64,000 nt of DNA. It comes from Luteimonas rhizosphaericola (GTDB taxonomy: Bacteria; Pseudomonadota; Gammaproteobacteria; Xanthomonadales; Xanthomonadaceae). Location of the stretch: the NCBI RefSeq assembly GCF_029888045.1, contig NZ_JARXRN010000025.1, forward strand, positions 577,927 to 641,926. Reading direction: 5' to 3'. Below the pieces are notes generated by a model, which worked only from the letters and a program-made list of their open reading frames with translations, ran no database searches and had not been told where the DNA came from. This document shows, in pieces, positions 7,960-16,657 of this stretch; within the stretch, counting starts at the first letter, position 1, and every line of letters begins with the position of its first letter. The translations under genes were made by a program, and so were the position numbers.

Positions 7960-8513
7960 GCCCGGCAGTGGAGCAAAGGGTTCGTGGGGGCCGCGTGACT
8001 GCGCAGGCGTGCGCGTTGCGGCGGATGAACGCGGCTGAACAGGGATCGGATCCCGGCGCGGCGGTTCGGGATCGGAATGCCCGCAGGCCGCTCCGGTCCA
8101 TTGCGGCGTGGCCCTGTCTCACGGCCGCGCCCGGTGGCCGCGCGCAGGTGTGGCGCTGGATGGGGGGGCGTGTCACGCGGGCCTCCGGCGCCTCGGCGCC
8201 TGCATGCGCGGGTCGTCGTGCGTGCATCGATCGGGATCGGTCGAAGGCGCGCGCCGGCCATGGTCGCGGCGGCGCCACCTCGGCTGCGTGGACGCCTGCG
8301 CGTCGCCAATGCATTCGCCGCATGCGCTGTCTACCGGTCGCATCCTGCGCCGTGGCGCGTCCGCATCCCCAAACGGTTATGCCGCGTACCCGTAATTCGA
8401 TTGGTACCGGCCGGCGGACGTGGGCAGCCTTGTACCCCCGACGACGTCGCGCTGCCGTCCACCCGCGCGGATGCGGGCGCAGGCGCCGACGGTCCGCGAC
8501 ACGAGGGGACACC
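7960..8513. other. Long divergent intergenic region, no gene seen
   Basis: 554 bases between the divergent cassette and the GH3 gene. No coding sequence with family resemblance or a good ribosome-binding site was found. Near 8385-8412 there is a looser GTACC ... GGTAC inverted repeat close to an A+T-richer stretch, which could belong to the GH3 promoter. Evidence for that is weak. Confidence 0.5.
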
Positions 8514-11195
8514 ATGACGCACCGCTTCGACCGCATGCGCCGCCTGCTGCCCGCCCTGCTCCTGCTGTTCGCCGCCGCGTCGCTGCCGGCGCAGGATCGC
8601 GCACCCGCCGCCCCGCCCGAGGCCCGGGCGCTGGCCGAGGCGCTGGTCGCGCGGATGACGACCGACGAGAAGCTCGGCCAGCTGCTCAACACCGCGCCCG
8701 CCATCGAGCGCCTGGGCGTGCCGCGCTACAACTGGTGGACCGAGTCGCTGCACGGCGCGATGGGCACCCTGCCCACCACCAACTTCCCCGAGCCGATCGG
8801 CCTGGCCGCCACCTTCGACGAGGCGCTGGTGCGGCGCGTGGCCGGCGTGATCGGCACCGAGGTGCGCGGCCTGCATGCGCTGGCGCGCGAGACCGGGCGC
8901 ACCGGCCGCATCGGCACCGGCCTCAACACCTGGTCGCCGAACATCAACATCTTCCGCGACCCGCGCTGGGGCCGCGGCCAGGAGACCTACGGCGAGGACC
9001 CCTTCCTCGCCGCGCGCATGGGCGTGGCCTACGTGCGCGGCGTGCAGGGCGGGCGCCCGGGCGAGTACGACGTGATCGCCACGCCCAAGCACTACGCGGT
9101 GCACAGCGGTCCGGAATCGACCCGCCACCACGCCAACGTGTTCGTCTCCCGCCGCGACGCGGAGGACACCTACCTGCCCGCGTTCCGCGCCGCGATCGTG
9201 GAGGGCGGGGCCGGTTCGATCATGTGCGCCTACAACCGCGTCGACGGCGTGCCCGCCTGTGCCAGCGAATGGCTGCTGGGCGACGTGCTGCGCGGCGACT
9301 GGGGCTTCGATGGCTACGTGGTGTCCGACTGCGACGCGGTCGGCGACATCCACAGGAACCACCACTTCGCGCCCGATGCCGCCGCCGCGGTGGCCGCCGC
9401 GCTGCGCGCGGGCGTGGACAGCGAGTGCAACGGCGCCACGCTCACCGACACCGACGGGCTCACCGGGCCCTACCGCGAGGCGCTCGCGCGCGGGCTGATC
9501 ACGCTGGCCGACATCGACCGCGCGCTGGTGCGCCTGTTCTCGGCGCGCTACCGCAACGGCGACCTGCCCGGCCTGCGCGCGCTGTCGACCGACACCGTCG
9601 CGCCGGACGTGGTCGGTGCCCCCGCGCATGGCGAGGTGGCGCTCGAGGCCGCGGAGAAGAGCCTGGTGCTGCTCAAGAACGACGGCGTGCTGCCGCTGCG
9701 AGCCGATGCCCGGATCGGGGTGATCGGACCGCTGGCCGATGCCACCCGGGTGCTGCGCGGCAACTATTCCTCGCCGCAGTCGGCGCCGCCGGTGTCCGTG
9801 CTGGACGGCCTGCGCCGCGCGCTGCCGCAGGCGCAGGTGCGCCATGCCGCGTTCGGCGAGACCTACACCGACGGCGATCCCGTCCCCACCAGCGCGCTGC
9901 GCACGCCCGACGGCGAGCCGGGCCTGCTCGCGAACTACTACAACGCGGCCGCGGCGCCGCCGGCGCGCTTCGCGCCGGGCGAACTCGATGCCTGGGTCGC
10001 CCGCACCGGCTTCGACGACGCGCCGGTGGTCACGCGGATCGAACCGGACGTCAATTCGCGCAGCCTCGACCTGGCGCAGGTGCGCGACGTCCACCGGGTG
10101 GAGTGGACCGGCTACCTGGTGCCGCCCGAGACCGGCACCTACCGGCTGGGCATCGGCGGCTTCAACGGCGAACTGGAATTCGACGGCCAGCCCTTCGTCG
10201 ACCTCGCCGGCGCCTCGTGGAACAGCCTGCCGACGATGAAGACCGTGCAGCTGGAAGCCGGCCGCCGCTATCCGGTCACCGTGCGCACGCAGGCGCGCAT
10301 CCTCACCGGCATCGGCCTGCTGTGGAAGCGGGTGTCCGACGCGCCGCTGGAGGACATGCGCGCGGTGGCCGCCGGGAGCGACGTGCTGGTGGCGGTGGTG
10401 GGGCTGACCTCCGACCTCGAGGCCGAGGAGGCGCCGATCGAGGTGCCCGGCTTCAAGGGCGGCGACAAGACCTCGCTCGACCTGCTCGCCGACCAGCAGG
10501 CGCTGCTGAAGGCCGCGAAGACCACCGGCAAGCCGCTGGTGGTGGTGCTGATGAACGGCAGCCAGGTCAACCTGTCGTGGGCGAAGCGACACGCGGACGC
10601 GATCGTCGAAGCCTGGTACCCGGGCCAGTCCGGCGGCCTGGCGGTGGCGCGCGTGCTCGGCGGCGAGGTGAACCCGGCCGGCCGCCTGCCGCTGACCTTC
10701 TACGCATCGGTGGACGAGCTGCCGCCGTTCGGCGACTACGACATGCGCGGGCGCACCTACCGCTATTTCGAAGGCGCGCCGGTGTATCCGTTCGGCCACG
10801 GGCTGAGCTACACGCGCTTCGAATACACCGCGCCGCAACTGGCGCCGGCGGCCGCCGGCGCGCACGAAGGCCTGCGCGTGACCACGCAGGTGCGCAACGC
10901 CGGCAAGCGGGCCGGCGACGAAGTGGCGCAGCTGTACCTCGTGTTCCCGGCGCGCGACGGCCTGCCCCGGCTGGCGCTGCGCGGCTTCCAGCGCGTGCAC
11001 CTGGCGCCCGGGGAAACGCGCACGCTCACGTTCGACCTCGATCCGCGCGACCTCAGCGCGGTCGACGCCGACGGCACCCGCCTGGTGATGCCCGGCCGCT
11101 ACCGGATCTCGGTCGGCTCCGGCCAGCCGGGCACCGGCGTGCCCGCGCGCGAGGCCGCCTTCGCCATCGAACAGTCCCGCGCCGTGCCGCGCTGA
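8514..11195 (+). CDS. Secreted glycoside hydrolase family 3 with PA14 insert (beta-glucosidase/xylosidase)
   Basis: 893 residues. The ATG at 8514 follows a GAGGGG site and opens a signal peptide ending near SLPAQ. Domains in order: GH3 N-terminal barrel (about 40-330) with the nucleophile Asp272 in VVSDCDAVGD; the first part of GH3 C; an inserted PA14 domain (about 466-615, GLLANYYN ... TGYLVPPETGTY); the rest of GH3 C with the acid/base region; and a fibronectin-III-like end (about 790-870). Such enzymes cut terminal beta-linked glucose or xylose from plant-type oligosaccharides in the periplasm. The xylosidase-like N-terminal half (RYNWWTESLHG) favours xylose. The following esterase gene fits co-expression. 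Confidence 0.9.
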   Translation: MTHRFDRMRRLLPALLLLFAAASLPAQDRAPAAPPEARALAEALVARMTTDEKLGQLLNTAPAIERLGVPRYNWWTESLHGAMGTLPTTNFPEPIGLAATFDEALVRRVAGVIGTEVRGLHALARETGRTGRIGTGLNTWSPNINIFRDPRWGRGQETYGEDPFLAARMGVAYVRGVQGGRPGEYDVIATPKHYAVHSGPESTRHHANVFVSRRDAEDTYLPAFRAAIVEGGAGSIMCAYNRVDGVPACASEWLLGDVLRGDWGFDGYVVSDCDAVGDIHRNHHFAPDAAAAVAAALRAGVDSECNGATLTDTDGLTGPYREALARGLITLADIDRALVRLFSARYRNGDLPGLRALSTDTVAPDVVGAPAHGEVALEAAEKSLVLLKNDGVLPLRADARIGVIGPLADATRVLRGNYSSPQSAPPVSVLDGLRRALPQAQVRHAAFGETYTDGDPVPTSALRTPDGEPGLLANYYNAAAAPPARFAPGELDAWVARTGFDDAPVVTRIEPDVNSRSLDLAQVRDVHRVEWTGYLVPPETGTYRLGIGGFNGELEFDGQPFVDLAGASWNSLPTMKTVQLEAGRRYPVTVRTQARILTGIGLLWKRVSDAPLEDMRAVAAGSDVLVAVVGLTSDLEAEEAPIEVPGFKGGDKTSLDLLADQQALLKAAKTTGKPLVVVLMNGSQVNLSWAKRHADAIVEAWYPGQSGGLAVARVLGGEVNPAGRLPLTFYASVDELPPFGDYDMRGRTYRYFEGAPVYPFGHGLSYTRFEYTAPQLAPAAAGAHEGLRVTTQVRNAGKRAGDEVAQLYLVFPARDGLPRLALRGFQRVHLAPGETRTLTFDLDPRDLSAVDADGTRLVMPGRYRISVGSGQPGTGVPAREAAFAIEQSRAVPR

Positions 11196-11270
11196 CGCGG
11201 CCGTCGCACACGTTCCCGGCCGCGCACACGCGCGCGGCCGATTCCCGTCCCGTCAACACGGAGCCTCGAC

Positions 11271-12221
11271 ATGATCCCGACACGTTCCCATCCGCGCACC
11301 CCGGCCGGCGGCCGTTGGCGCTACGCGTTCGCCGCGCTGCTGCTGTGCTCGTCCGCCGCCTTCGCGCAGGACGATGCGATGGTGCCGATCGAGATCCCGG
11401 CCCAGCCCGACGCGATCGCGCTCGGGACCGGTCCGCTGCCCGGTGCGACCGTCGACGAGTCCTGGCACCGCCAGTACGAGCGCGTGTTCGCGCGCAATGT
11501 CACCGAGGCCACGCTCACCCCGTTCCTGCCCGCGGCCGGCAAGGCCACCGGCGCGGCGGTGATCGTGGCGCCGGGCGGCGGCTTCCGTTCCCTGTCGATG
11601 GAAAACGAGGGCTGGGACGTGGCGCGCGCGCTGGCCGAGCAGGGCGTGGCCGCGTTCGTGCTCAAGTACCGGCTCAACCAGACCCCGGCGGACCTCGACG
11701 GCTTCGCGCAGTCGATCCGCCAGATGCTCTCCGGCCCGCGCCCGCCGCGCGATCCGGGCTCGCGCGAGTCCGCCACCATGCTCGCGCCGCAGCTGGCCGA
11801 TTCGCGCGCCGCGTTCGCCCTGGTGCGCAGCCGCGCGCAGGAGTGGAACGTGGATCCCGACCGCATCGGCATGATCGGCTTCTCGGCCGGCGCCATGCTG
11901 ACGATGGTCACTGCGCTGTCGGGCGAGGACGCGAAGCCGGCCTTCATCGGCAACGTCTACGGTCCGATCTCGGCGCTCGAGGTACCGGCCGACGCGCCGC
12001 CGCTGTTCGTCGCCCTGGCCGCGGACGACGGCCTGTTCTCCGGCGCCGGCTTCGGCCTGATCGAGAGCTGGCAGAAGGCCGGGCGCCCCGTGGAGTTCCA
12101 CTACTACGAGCGCGGCGGCCACGGCTTCGGCATGTACCCGAAGGACACCACCAGCACCGGCTGGTTCGACGCCTGGGTGCGCTGGCTGAAGATGCACGGC
12201 TACCTGGCACCGGCGAAGTAG
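11271..12221 (+). CDS. Secreted alpha/beta-hydrolase, BD-FAE/acetylxylan-esterase-like
   Basis: 316 residues with a signal peptide ending at about SSAAFA. Alpha/beta-hydrolase fold: oxyanion loop APGGGF, nucleophile elbow GFSAGA with Ser205, a probable Asp near 251 (LAADDG), and His284 in GGHGFGMY. Length and motifs fit the family that includes secreted feruloyl or acetyl-xylan esterases. It lies 75 bases after the GH3 gene on the same strand, so both probably form a carbohydrate-degrading pair in which the esterase strips acyl groups that block the glycosidase. Confidence 0.85.
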   Translation: MIPTRSHPRTPAGGRWRYAFAALLLCSSAAFAQDDAMVPIEIPAQPDAIALGTGPLPGATVDESWHRQYERVFARNVTEATLTPFLPAAGKATGAAVIVAPGGGFRSLSMENEGWDVARALAEQGVAAFVLKYRLNQTPADLDGFAQSIRQMLSGPRPPRDPGSRESATMLAPQLADSRAAFALVRSRAQEWNVDPDRIGMIGFSAGAMLTMVTALSGEDAKPAFIGNVYGPISALEVPADAPPLFVALAADDGLFSGAGFGLIESWQKAGRPVEFHYYERGGHGFGMYPKDTTSTGWFDAWVRWLKMHGYLAPAK

Positions 12222-12345
12222 GACGCGCTCGCGGCCTGCGCGCACCGGGCATCCGGTGTGCGCGGGTGGCCGCGGCCGCGGGAGGCGTGCGCGGCGTGTC
12301 GCGTGCGGGCGCTCCACCATGCCCGCCGACGTGCGAACGCCGGCG

Positions 12346-12729
12346 TCAGCCGTCGGCGTCCGGCGCGGCGGAGGGCAGGGCCGCGCCCTCCTGGCCGATC
12401 CACAGCCGGTTGCCGTCGGGATCGGCGATGCGGAATTCGGTCATGCCGTAGAACGTGGTCTCCAGCGGCGGCACGTCGACGCCGTTGCCGCGCACCATCG
12501 CGTGGTAGGCGACCACGTCGTCCGGGTACAGGTAGAGCACGCCGCTGCGCGGCGCTCCGGGATGGACGTTGATCGACTCGTCCAGCATCAGCCGGCAGTC
12601 GCCCAGCGCCACCCGCGCCCAGCGCCACTGGTCGTTGCGTTGCTCGACCGCGAAGCCGAGCCGGCGGTAGAAGTCGACCGCCGCCGGCATGCTGCGCACC
12701 GGCAGCATGGGAACCAGGTGCATCGACAT
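12346..12729 (-). CDS. VOC (glyoxalase/bleomycin-resistance fold) protein
   Basis: 127 residues from the ATG at 12729, seven bases after GGAG. It begins MSMHLVPMLPVRSM with AVDFYRRLGF, the standard start of a vicinal-oxygen-chelate half-fold, and ends with FRIADPDGNRLWIGQ, the paired strand carrying a metal-ligand position. The gene diverges from an HxlR-type regulator 81 bases away, the usual arrangement for a locally regulated detoxification enzyme or binding protein. The substrate is unknown. Confidence 0.85.
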   Translation of the reverse strand: MSMHLVPMLPVRSMPAAVDFYRRLGFAVEQRNDQWRWARVALGDCRLMLDESINVHPGAPRSGVLYLYPDDVVAYHAMVRGNGVDVPPLETTFYGMTEFRIADPDGNRLWIGQEGAALPSAAPDADG

Positions 12730-12810
12730 GCGATGTGCTCCATCGACCATGCGGGACGGGTCGCGTCCCGATGATAGGCTGCCGTCGTTCCCGCACAAGC
12801 AGGCACCGGC

Positions 12811-13203
12811 ATGGCCGCTACGCACACGCATGTTCCTTTTACGACGATTCCGGACGTCGGCCTGCGTGCGGCGGCCGAGGTGCTGGCCGGCATCGGCGAT
12901 CGCTGGACCGTGTTCGTGATCCATGCGCTCTGGCCGGGGCCGCTGCGGCATCGCGCGCTGCAGCGCGCCGTCGGCGATGTGTCCCAGCGCATGCTCACCT
13001 TCACCCTCAGGCGCATGCAGCGCGACGGACTGGTGACGCGCACCGTGCGGCCTGCCGTGCCGCCGCAGGTCGAGTACGCACTCACCGGGCTCGGCCGCAG
13101 CCTCGTGGTGCCCCTGCACGCGCTGTACGCGTGGACGGTGGAGCACCGGCCGGAACTGGCCGCGGCGCGCGCGCGCCATGCCGCGGAGCGCGCCGCGGGA
13201 TGA
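12811..13203 (+). CDS. HxlR family transcriptional regulator
   Basis: 130 residues, a single winged-helix domain. Typical HxlR features are visible: EVLAGIGDRWTVFVIHALWPGPLRHRAL-type helices, VSQRMLTFTLRRMQRDGLV (recognition helix and wing lead-in), and YALTGLGRSLVVPL near the end. HxlR proteins usually respond to aldehydes or electrophiles and control a divergent gene; here the VOC gene is the obvious target. The conserved N-terminal Cys found in many members is not seen. The stop overlaps the next start (ATGA). Confidence 0.88.
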   Translation: MAATHTHVPFTTIPDVGLRAAAEVLAGIGDRWTVFVIHALWPGPLRHRALQRAVGDVSQRMLTFTLRRMQRDGLVTRTVRPAVPPQVEYALTGLGRSLVVPLHALYAWTVEHRPELAAARARHAAERAAG

Positions 13204-13544
13204 GCCGCGCGCGCTGCACGCGGTCGCAGACCGCGACGCCTGCAGGCCCTGCGGGCTGGTGGCTGTACCTGCTCGAATGCGCGGACGGCACCTGGTACGC
13301 CGGCATCAGCACCGACGTCGACGCGCGCCTGGCCGCGCATGCGGCCGGGACCGGCGCCCGCTACACCCGCGGGCGCGGGCCGCTGCGGTTGCTCGCCACC
13401 CGCGCCTATCCCGATCGTGCCAGCGCCTCGCGCGCCGAATGGCAGCTCAAGCGGCTGCCGCGGCTGGACAAGCTGCGCTTCTTCGAAGACCCCGCCGCCC
13501 CGGCGTGCGACGCCGTGGACCGCAGTCCCGCGCCGCGGGACTAG
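13200..13544 (+). CDS. GIY-YIG domain protein (YhbQ/UPF0213-like)
   Basis: 114 residues, start overlapping the HxlR stop by ATGA. The nuclease-type core is seen as WWLYLLECADGTWYAGIS (the GIY-YIG equivalents are LYLLE ... YAG), then ARLAAHAAGTGARYT, and AEWQLKRLPRLDK. This fits the small single-domain YhbQ family, whose physiological role in DNA repair or processing is poorly known. Its stop codon shares a CTAG with the convergent efflux permease stop, so the two genes overlap by four bases. Confidence 0.88.
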   Translation: MSRARCTRSQTATPAGPAGWWLYLLECADGTWYAGISTDVDARLAAHAAGTGARYTRGRGPLRLLATRAYPDRASASRAEWQLKRLPRLDKLRFFEDPAAPACDAVDRSPAPRD

Positions 13545-16500
13545 CCGCGCGAGGCCGCCGGTGCCCGCGCCGCGCCGGCGCGGCCGAAGCGCGCGCGCAG
13601 CCGTGACAGCACCAGGAACGCCGCGGGCGTGGTGTACAGCGTCAGCCACTGGCTCACCAGCAGGCCGCCGACGATCGCCAGCCCCAGCGGCCGCCGCATC
13701 TCCCAGCCCTCGCCGGTGGACAGCACCAGCGGCAGCATGCCCAGCAGCGCCGCCAGCGAAGTCATCAGGATCGGGCGGAAGCGCAGCCGCGCCGCCTCCA
13801 CGATCGCCGACTCGGCCGACAGCCCCTGTTCGCGCTGCGCGGCCAGCGCGAAGTCGACCATCAGGATCGTGTTCTTCATCACCACGCCCACCAGCAGGAA
13901 CAAGCCGAGCAGCGAGATCAGGTCCAGCGTGTTGTCGAACAGCAGCAGCGCCAGCAGCGCGCCGATGCCGGCCGAGGGCAGGATCGAAAGGATCGCCAGC
14001 GGCTGGATGTAGCTTTCGTACAGCACGCCGAGCACCAGGTACACGGCCAGCACCGCGCCCAGGACCAGCCACAGCTGGCGGCCCTGCATCTCCTGCAGGC
14101 TGCCCGCCTCGTCGCCCAGCTTGGCCTGCACGTCGTTGGGCAGCATGATTCGCGCCATTGCCGCATCGATCGCGTCCACCGCCTCGCCCAGGGTCACGCC
14201 CGGCGCGAGCGCGAAGCTCACCCGGGTCGAGAGGAACTGCTCGCGGTGCTGGATGCGGTCCGGCGCCATGCCGTATTCCCAGCGCGCGAACGCCGACAGC
14301 GGCACGCGCTGGCCGTCGCCGCCGATCGCGAACACCTGGTCGAGCGTGTCCGGGGTCTGGGTGTAGCGCGGGTCGAGTTCCATCACCACGCGGTACTGGT
14401 TGAGGCTGTCGTACAGGGTGGCGACCTGGCGCTGGCTGAAGGAGTTGTTGAGCACCGTGGCGATCGTGCGCATGTCCACGCCCAGGCGCGCGGCGGCGTT
14501 GCGGTCGATGTCCAGCGCCACCTGGCGCATGCCCTCGTCGCCGCCCGAATCCACGTCCACCAGTTGCGGCAGCGCTTCCAGTGCGGCGCGGATGCGCGGC
14601 GTCCATTCGCGCAGCGGTTCGATGTCGCCGGACAGCAGCTGCAGGTCGTAATTGCCGTCGCCGCCGCCACCGCCGCCGATGCGGATGTCCTGGTCGACCC
14701 ACAGCCACAGGTTGCCGCCGGGGACCTTCGGCAGGCCTTCGCGCAGGCGGTCGATCACCTCGCGGCTGGACACGCCGCGCTCGGACAGCGGCTTCATCTG
14801 GATGATGACGAAACCGTTGTTCACGCCGGTGCCGCCGCCGATGTAGCCGGAGATGTCGGCGATCGCCGGATCGGTCATCAGGTACTGGCGATAGGCCTGG
14901 ATCTTCGGCTGCATCACCTGGAACGAAAGGCCGTCGTCGCCGCGGGCGAAGCCGCGCAGCTGGCCGGTGTCCTGCTCGGGCACCACGCCCTTGGGTACCT
15001 TGGCGAACAGGAAGGCGTTGAACACGATCGCGCCGAGCAGGATCGCCAGCGCGAGCGCGGTGTGCCGCAGCGTGCCGCCGAGCGAACGCAGGTACAGCCC
15101 GCGCAGCCGGTCCGACAGGTGGGTGCCCATGCGCTGCCACTTCGGCACGTCGGCGGTGCGCCGGTGGCGGCCGAGCAGGCGCGCGCACAGCGTCGGCGTG
15201 AGGCTCAGCGAGACCAGCAGCGAGACCGTCATCGCCGCCACCAGGGTCAGCGAGAACTCGCGGAACAGGCGTTCGACGAAATCGTCCAGGAACAGGATCG
15301 ACACGAACACCACGCCCAGCGCCACGTTCATCGACAGCAACGTGGTGCCGACCTCGCCGGCGCCGCGCATCGACGCGTCCCACGGCGACAGGCCGGCGTC
15401 GATGTGGCGCGAGATGTTCTCGAGCACCACGATCGCATCGTCCACCACCAGCACCGCGGCCACGATCAGCGCCATCAGCGACATGGTGTTGAGCGAGAAG
15501 CCGAGCATCCAGATGATCGCCAGCGCGCCGAACAGCGAGACCGGGATCGCCAGCGTCGGCACCAGCGCCGCGCGCCAGCTGCCCAGGAACGCCAGCACCA
15601 CCAGCACCACCAGCGCGACCGCCAGCAGCAGGGTGGTCTCGGCCTCGGTCATGGTGGCGCGGATCACCGGGGAACGGTCCATCACCACCGCCATGTCGAT
15701 GCCCGGCGGCAGCAGTGCGCGCAGGCCGTCCATCTGCGCGTGGATGGCATCGACCGTGCGGATGATGTTGGCGCCGGGCTGGCGGCTGACCACCAGCAGC
15801 ACCGCGTCGCGGTCGTTGTGGAAGCCGGCGGCATAGCGGTCCTCGGTGCCTTCGTTGACCTCGGCCACGTCGCGCAGGCGTACCGGCCGTCCGTTGCGCC
15901 AGGCCACCACCAGGTCGCGGTACTCGGCCGCGGTGCGCAGCTGCAGCCCGGCCTCGACCTGCCACTGGCGGTCACCGCGGACAACATGTCCGAGCGGGCG
16001 CAGCGCGTTGGCGTCGCGGATCGCGCCGGCGACCTCGTCCAGCGCGATGCCGGACTGGTTGAGCGCATTCGGGTTGAGCGACACCCGCACCGCCGGCAGC
16101 GAGGCGCCGCCCGCCTCGACCTGGCCCACGCCCGGGATCTGCGCGATCTTCTGCGCGATGACGGTGGAGGCGACGTCGTACACCTGCCCCGGCGTCATCG
16201 TCGACGAGCTCAGCGCCAGCGCCAGGATCGGCGCCTGCGAGGGATTGATCTTGCGGTACTGCGGCATGCCCGGCATGCCCGCGGGCAGTTGCGCGCGCGC
16301 GGCGTTGATCGCCGCCTGCACTTCGCGCGCGGCTTCGTCGACGTTGCGGTCGAGCGAGAACTCCAGGTCGATGCGGGCATTGCCCTGGCTGCTGGTGGAA
16401 CTGATCCGGGTGATGCCGGGGATGGTGCCGAGCGCGCGTTCGAGCGGCGTGGCCACGGTGGCGGCCATCGACTCGGGACTGGCACCCGGCAGCGAGGCGC

Positions 16501-16657
16501 TGACCTGGATCGCCGGGTAGTCGATCTGCGGCAGCGGCGCCACCGGCAGCATGCGGTAGGCGAGCATGCCCGCCAGCACCACCGCGATCGCGAGCAGGAT
16601 GGTCGCGACCGGGCGTTCGATGAACAGCCGCGAGAGGTTGACGCGCTGCGCGTCCAT
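13541..16657 (-). CDS. mdtC: RND efflux permease, MdtC-type subunit
   Basis: 1038 residues, the expected size for an HAE1 RND pump. It starts [20 protein letters not shown] with TM1 directly after, and carries the family's DDAIVVLEN motif in TM4 (the proton-relay Asp pair) and two large periplasmic loops. It is the third gene of a mdtA-mdtB-mdtC-like operon. In E. coli, MdtB and MdtC form a mixed trimer that exports bile salts and novobiocin through TolC. No outer-membrane partner gene is present here. Its start overlaps the upstream stop (TGATG). Confidence 0.92.
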   Translation of the reverse strand: MDAQRVNLSRLFIERPVATILLAIAVVLAGMLAYRMLPVAPLPQIDYPAIQVSASLPGASPESMAATVATPLERALGTIPGITRISSTSSQGNARIDLEFSLDRNVDEAAREVQAAINAARAQLPAGMPGMPQYRKINPSQAPILALALSSSTMTPGQVYDVASTVIAQKIAQIPGVGQVEAGGASLPAVRVSLNPNALNQSGIALDEVAGAIRDANALRPLGHVVRGDRQWQVEAGLQLRTAAEYRDLVVAWRNGRPVRLRDVAEVNEGTEDRYAAGFHNDRDAVLLVVSRQPGANIIRTVDAIHAQMDGLRALLPPGIDMAVVMDRSPVIRATMTEAETTLLLAVALVVLVVLAFLGSWRAALVPTLAIPVSLFGALAIIWMLGFSLNTMSLMALIVAAVLVVDDAIVVLENISRHIDAGLSPWDASMRGAGEVGTTLLSMNVALGVVFVSILFLDDFVERLFREFSLTLVAAMTVSLLVSLSLTPTLCARLLGRHRRTADVPKWQRMGTHLSDRLRGLYLRSLGGTLRHTALALAILLGAIVFNAFLFAKVPKGVVPEQDTGQLRGFARGDDGLSFQVMQPKIQAYRQYLMTDPAIADISGYIGGGTGVNNGFVIIQMKPLSERGVSSREVIDRLREGLPKVPGGNLWLWVDQDIRIGGGGGGDGNYDLQLLSGDIEPLREWTPRIRAALEALPQLVDVDSGGDEGMRQVALDIDRNAAARLGVDMRTIATVLNNSFSQRQVATLYDSLNQYRVVMELDPRYTQTPDTLDQVFAIGGDGQRVPLSAFARWEYGMAPDRIQHREQFLSTRVSFALAPGVTLGEAVDAIDAAMARIMLPNDVQAKLGDEAGSLQEMQGRQLWLVLGAVLAVYLVLGVLYESYIQPLAILSILPSAGIGALLALLLFDNTLDLISLLGLFLLVGVVMKNTILMVDFALAAQREQGLSAESAIVEAARLRFRPILMTSLAALLGMLPLVLSTGEGWEMRRPLGLAIVGGLLVSQWLTLYTTPAAFLVLSRLRARFGRAGAARAPAASRG

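Noticed and set aside
8385..8412. GTACC...GGTAC inverted repeat upstream of the GH3 gene as a XylR-type operator
   Set aside because: The arms are only five bases with a long spacer and do not match a known xylose-box well enough to call.
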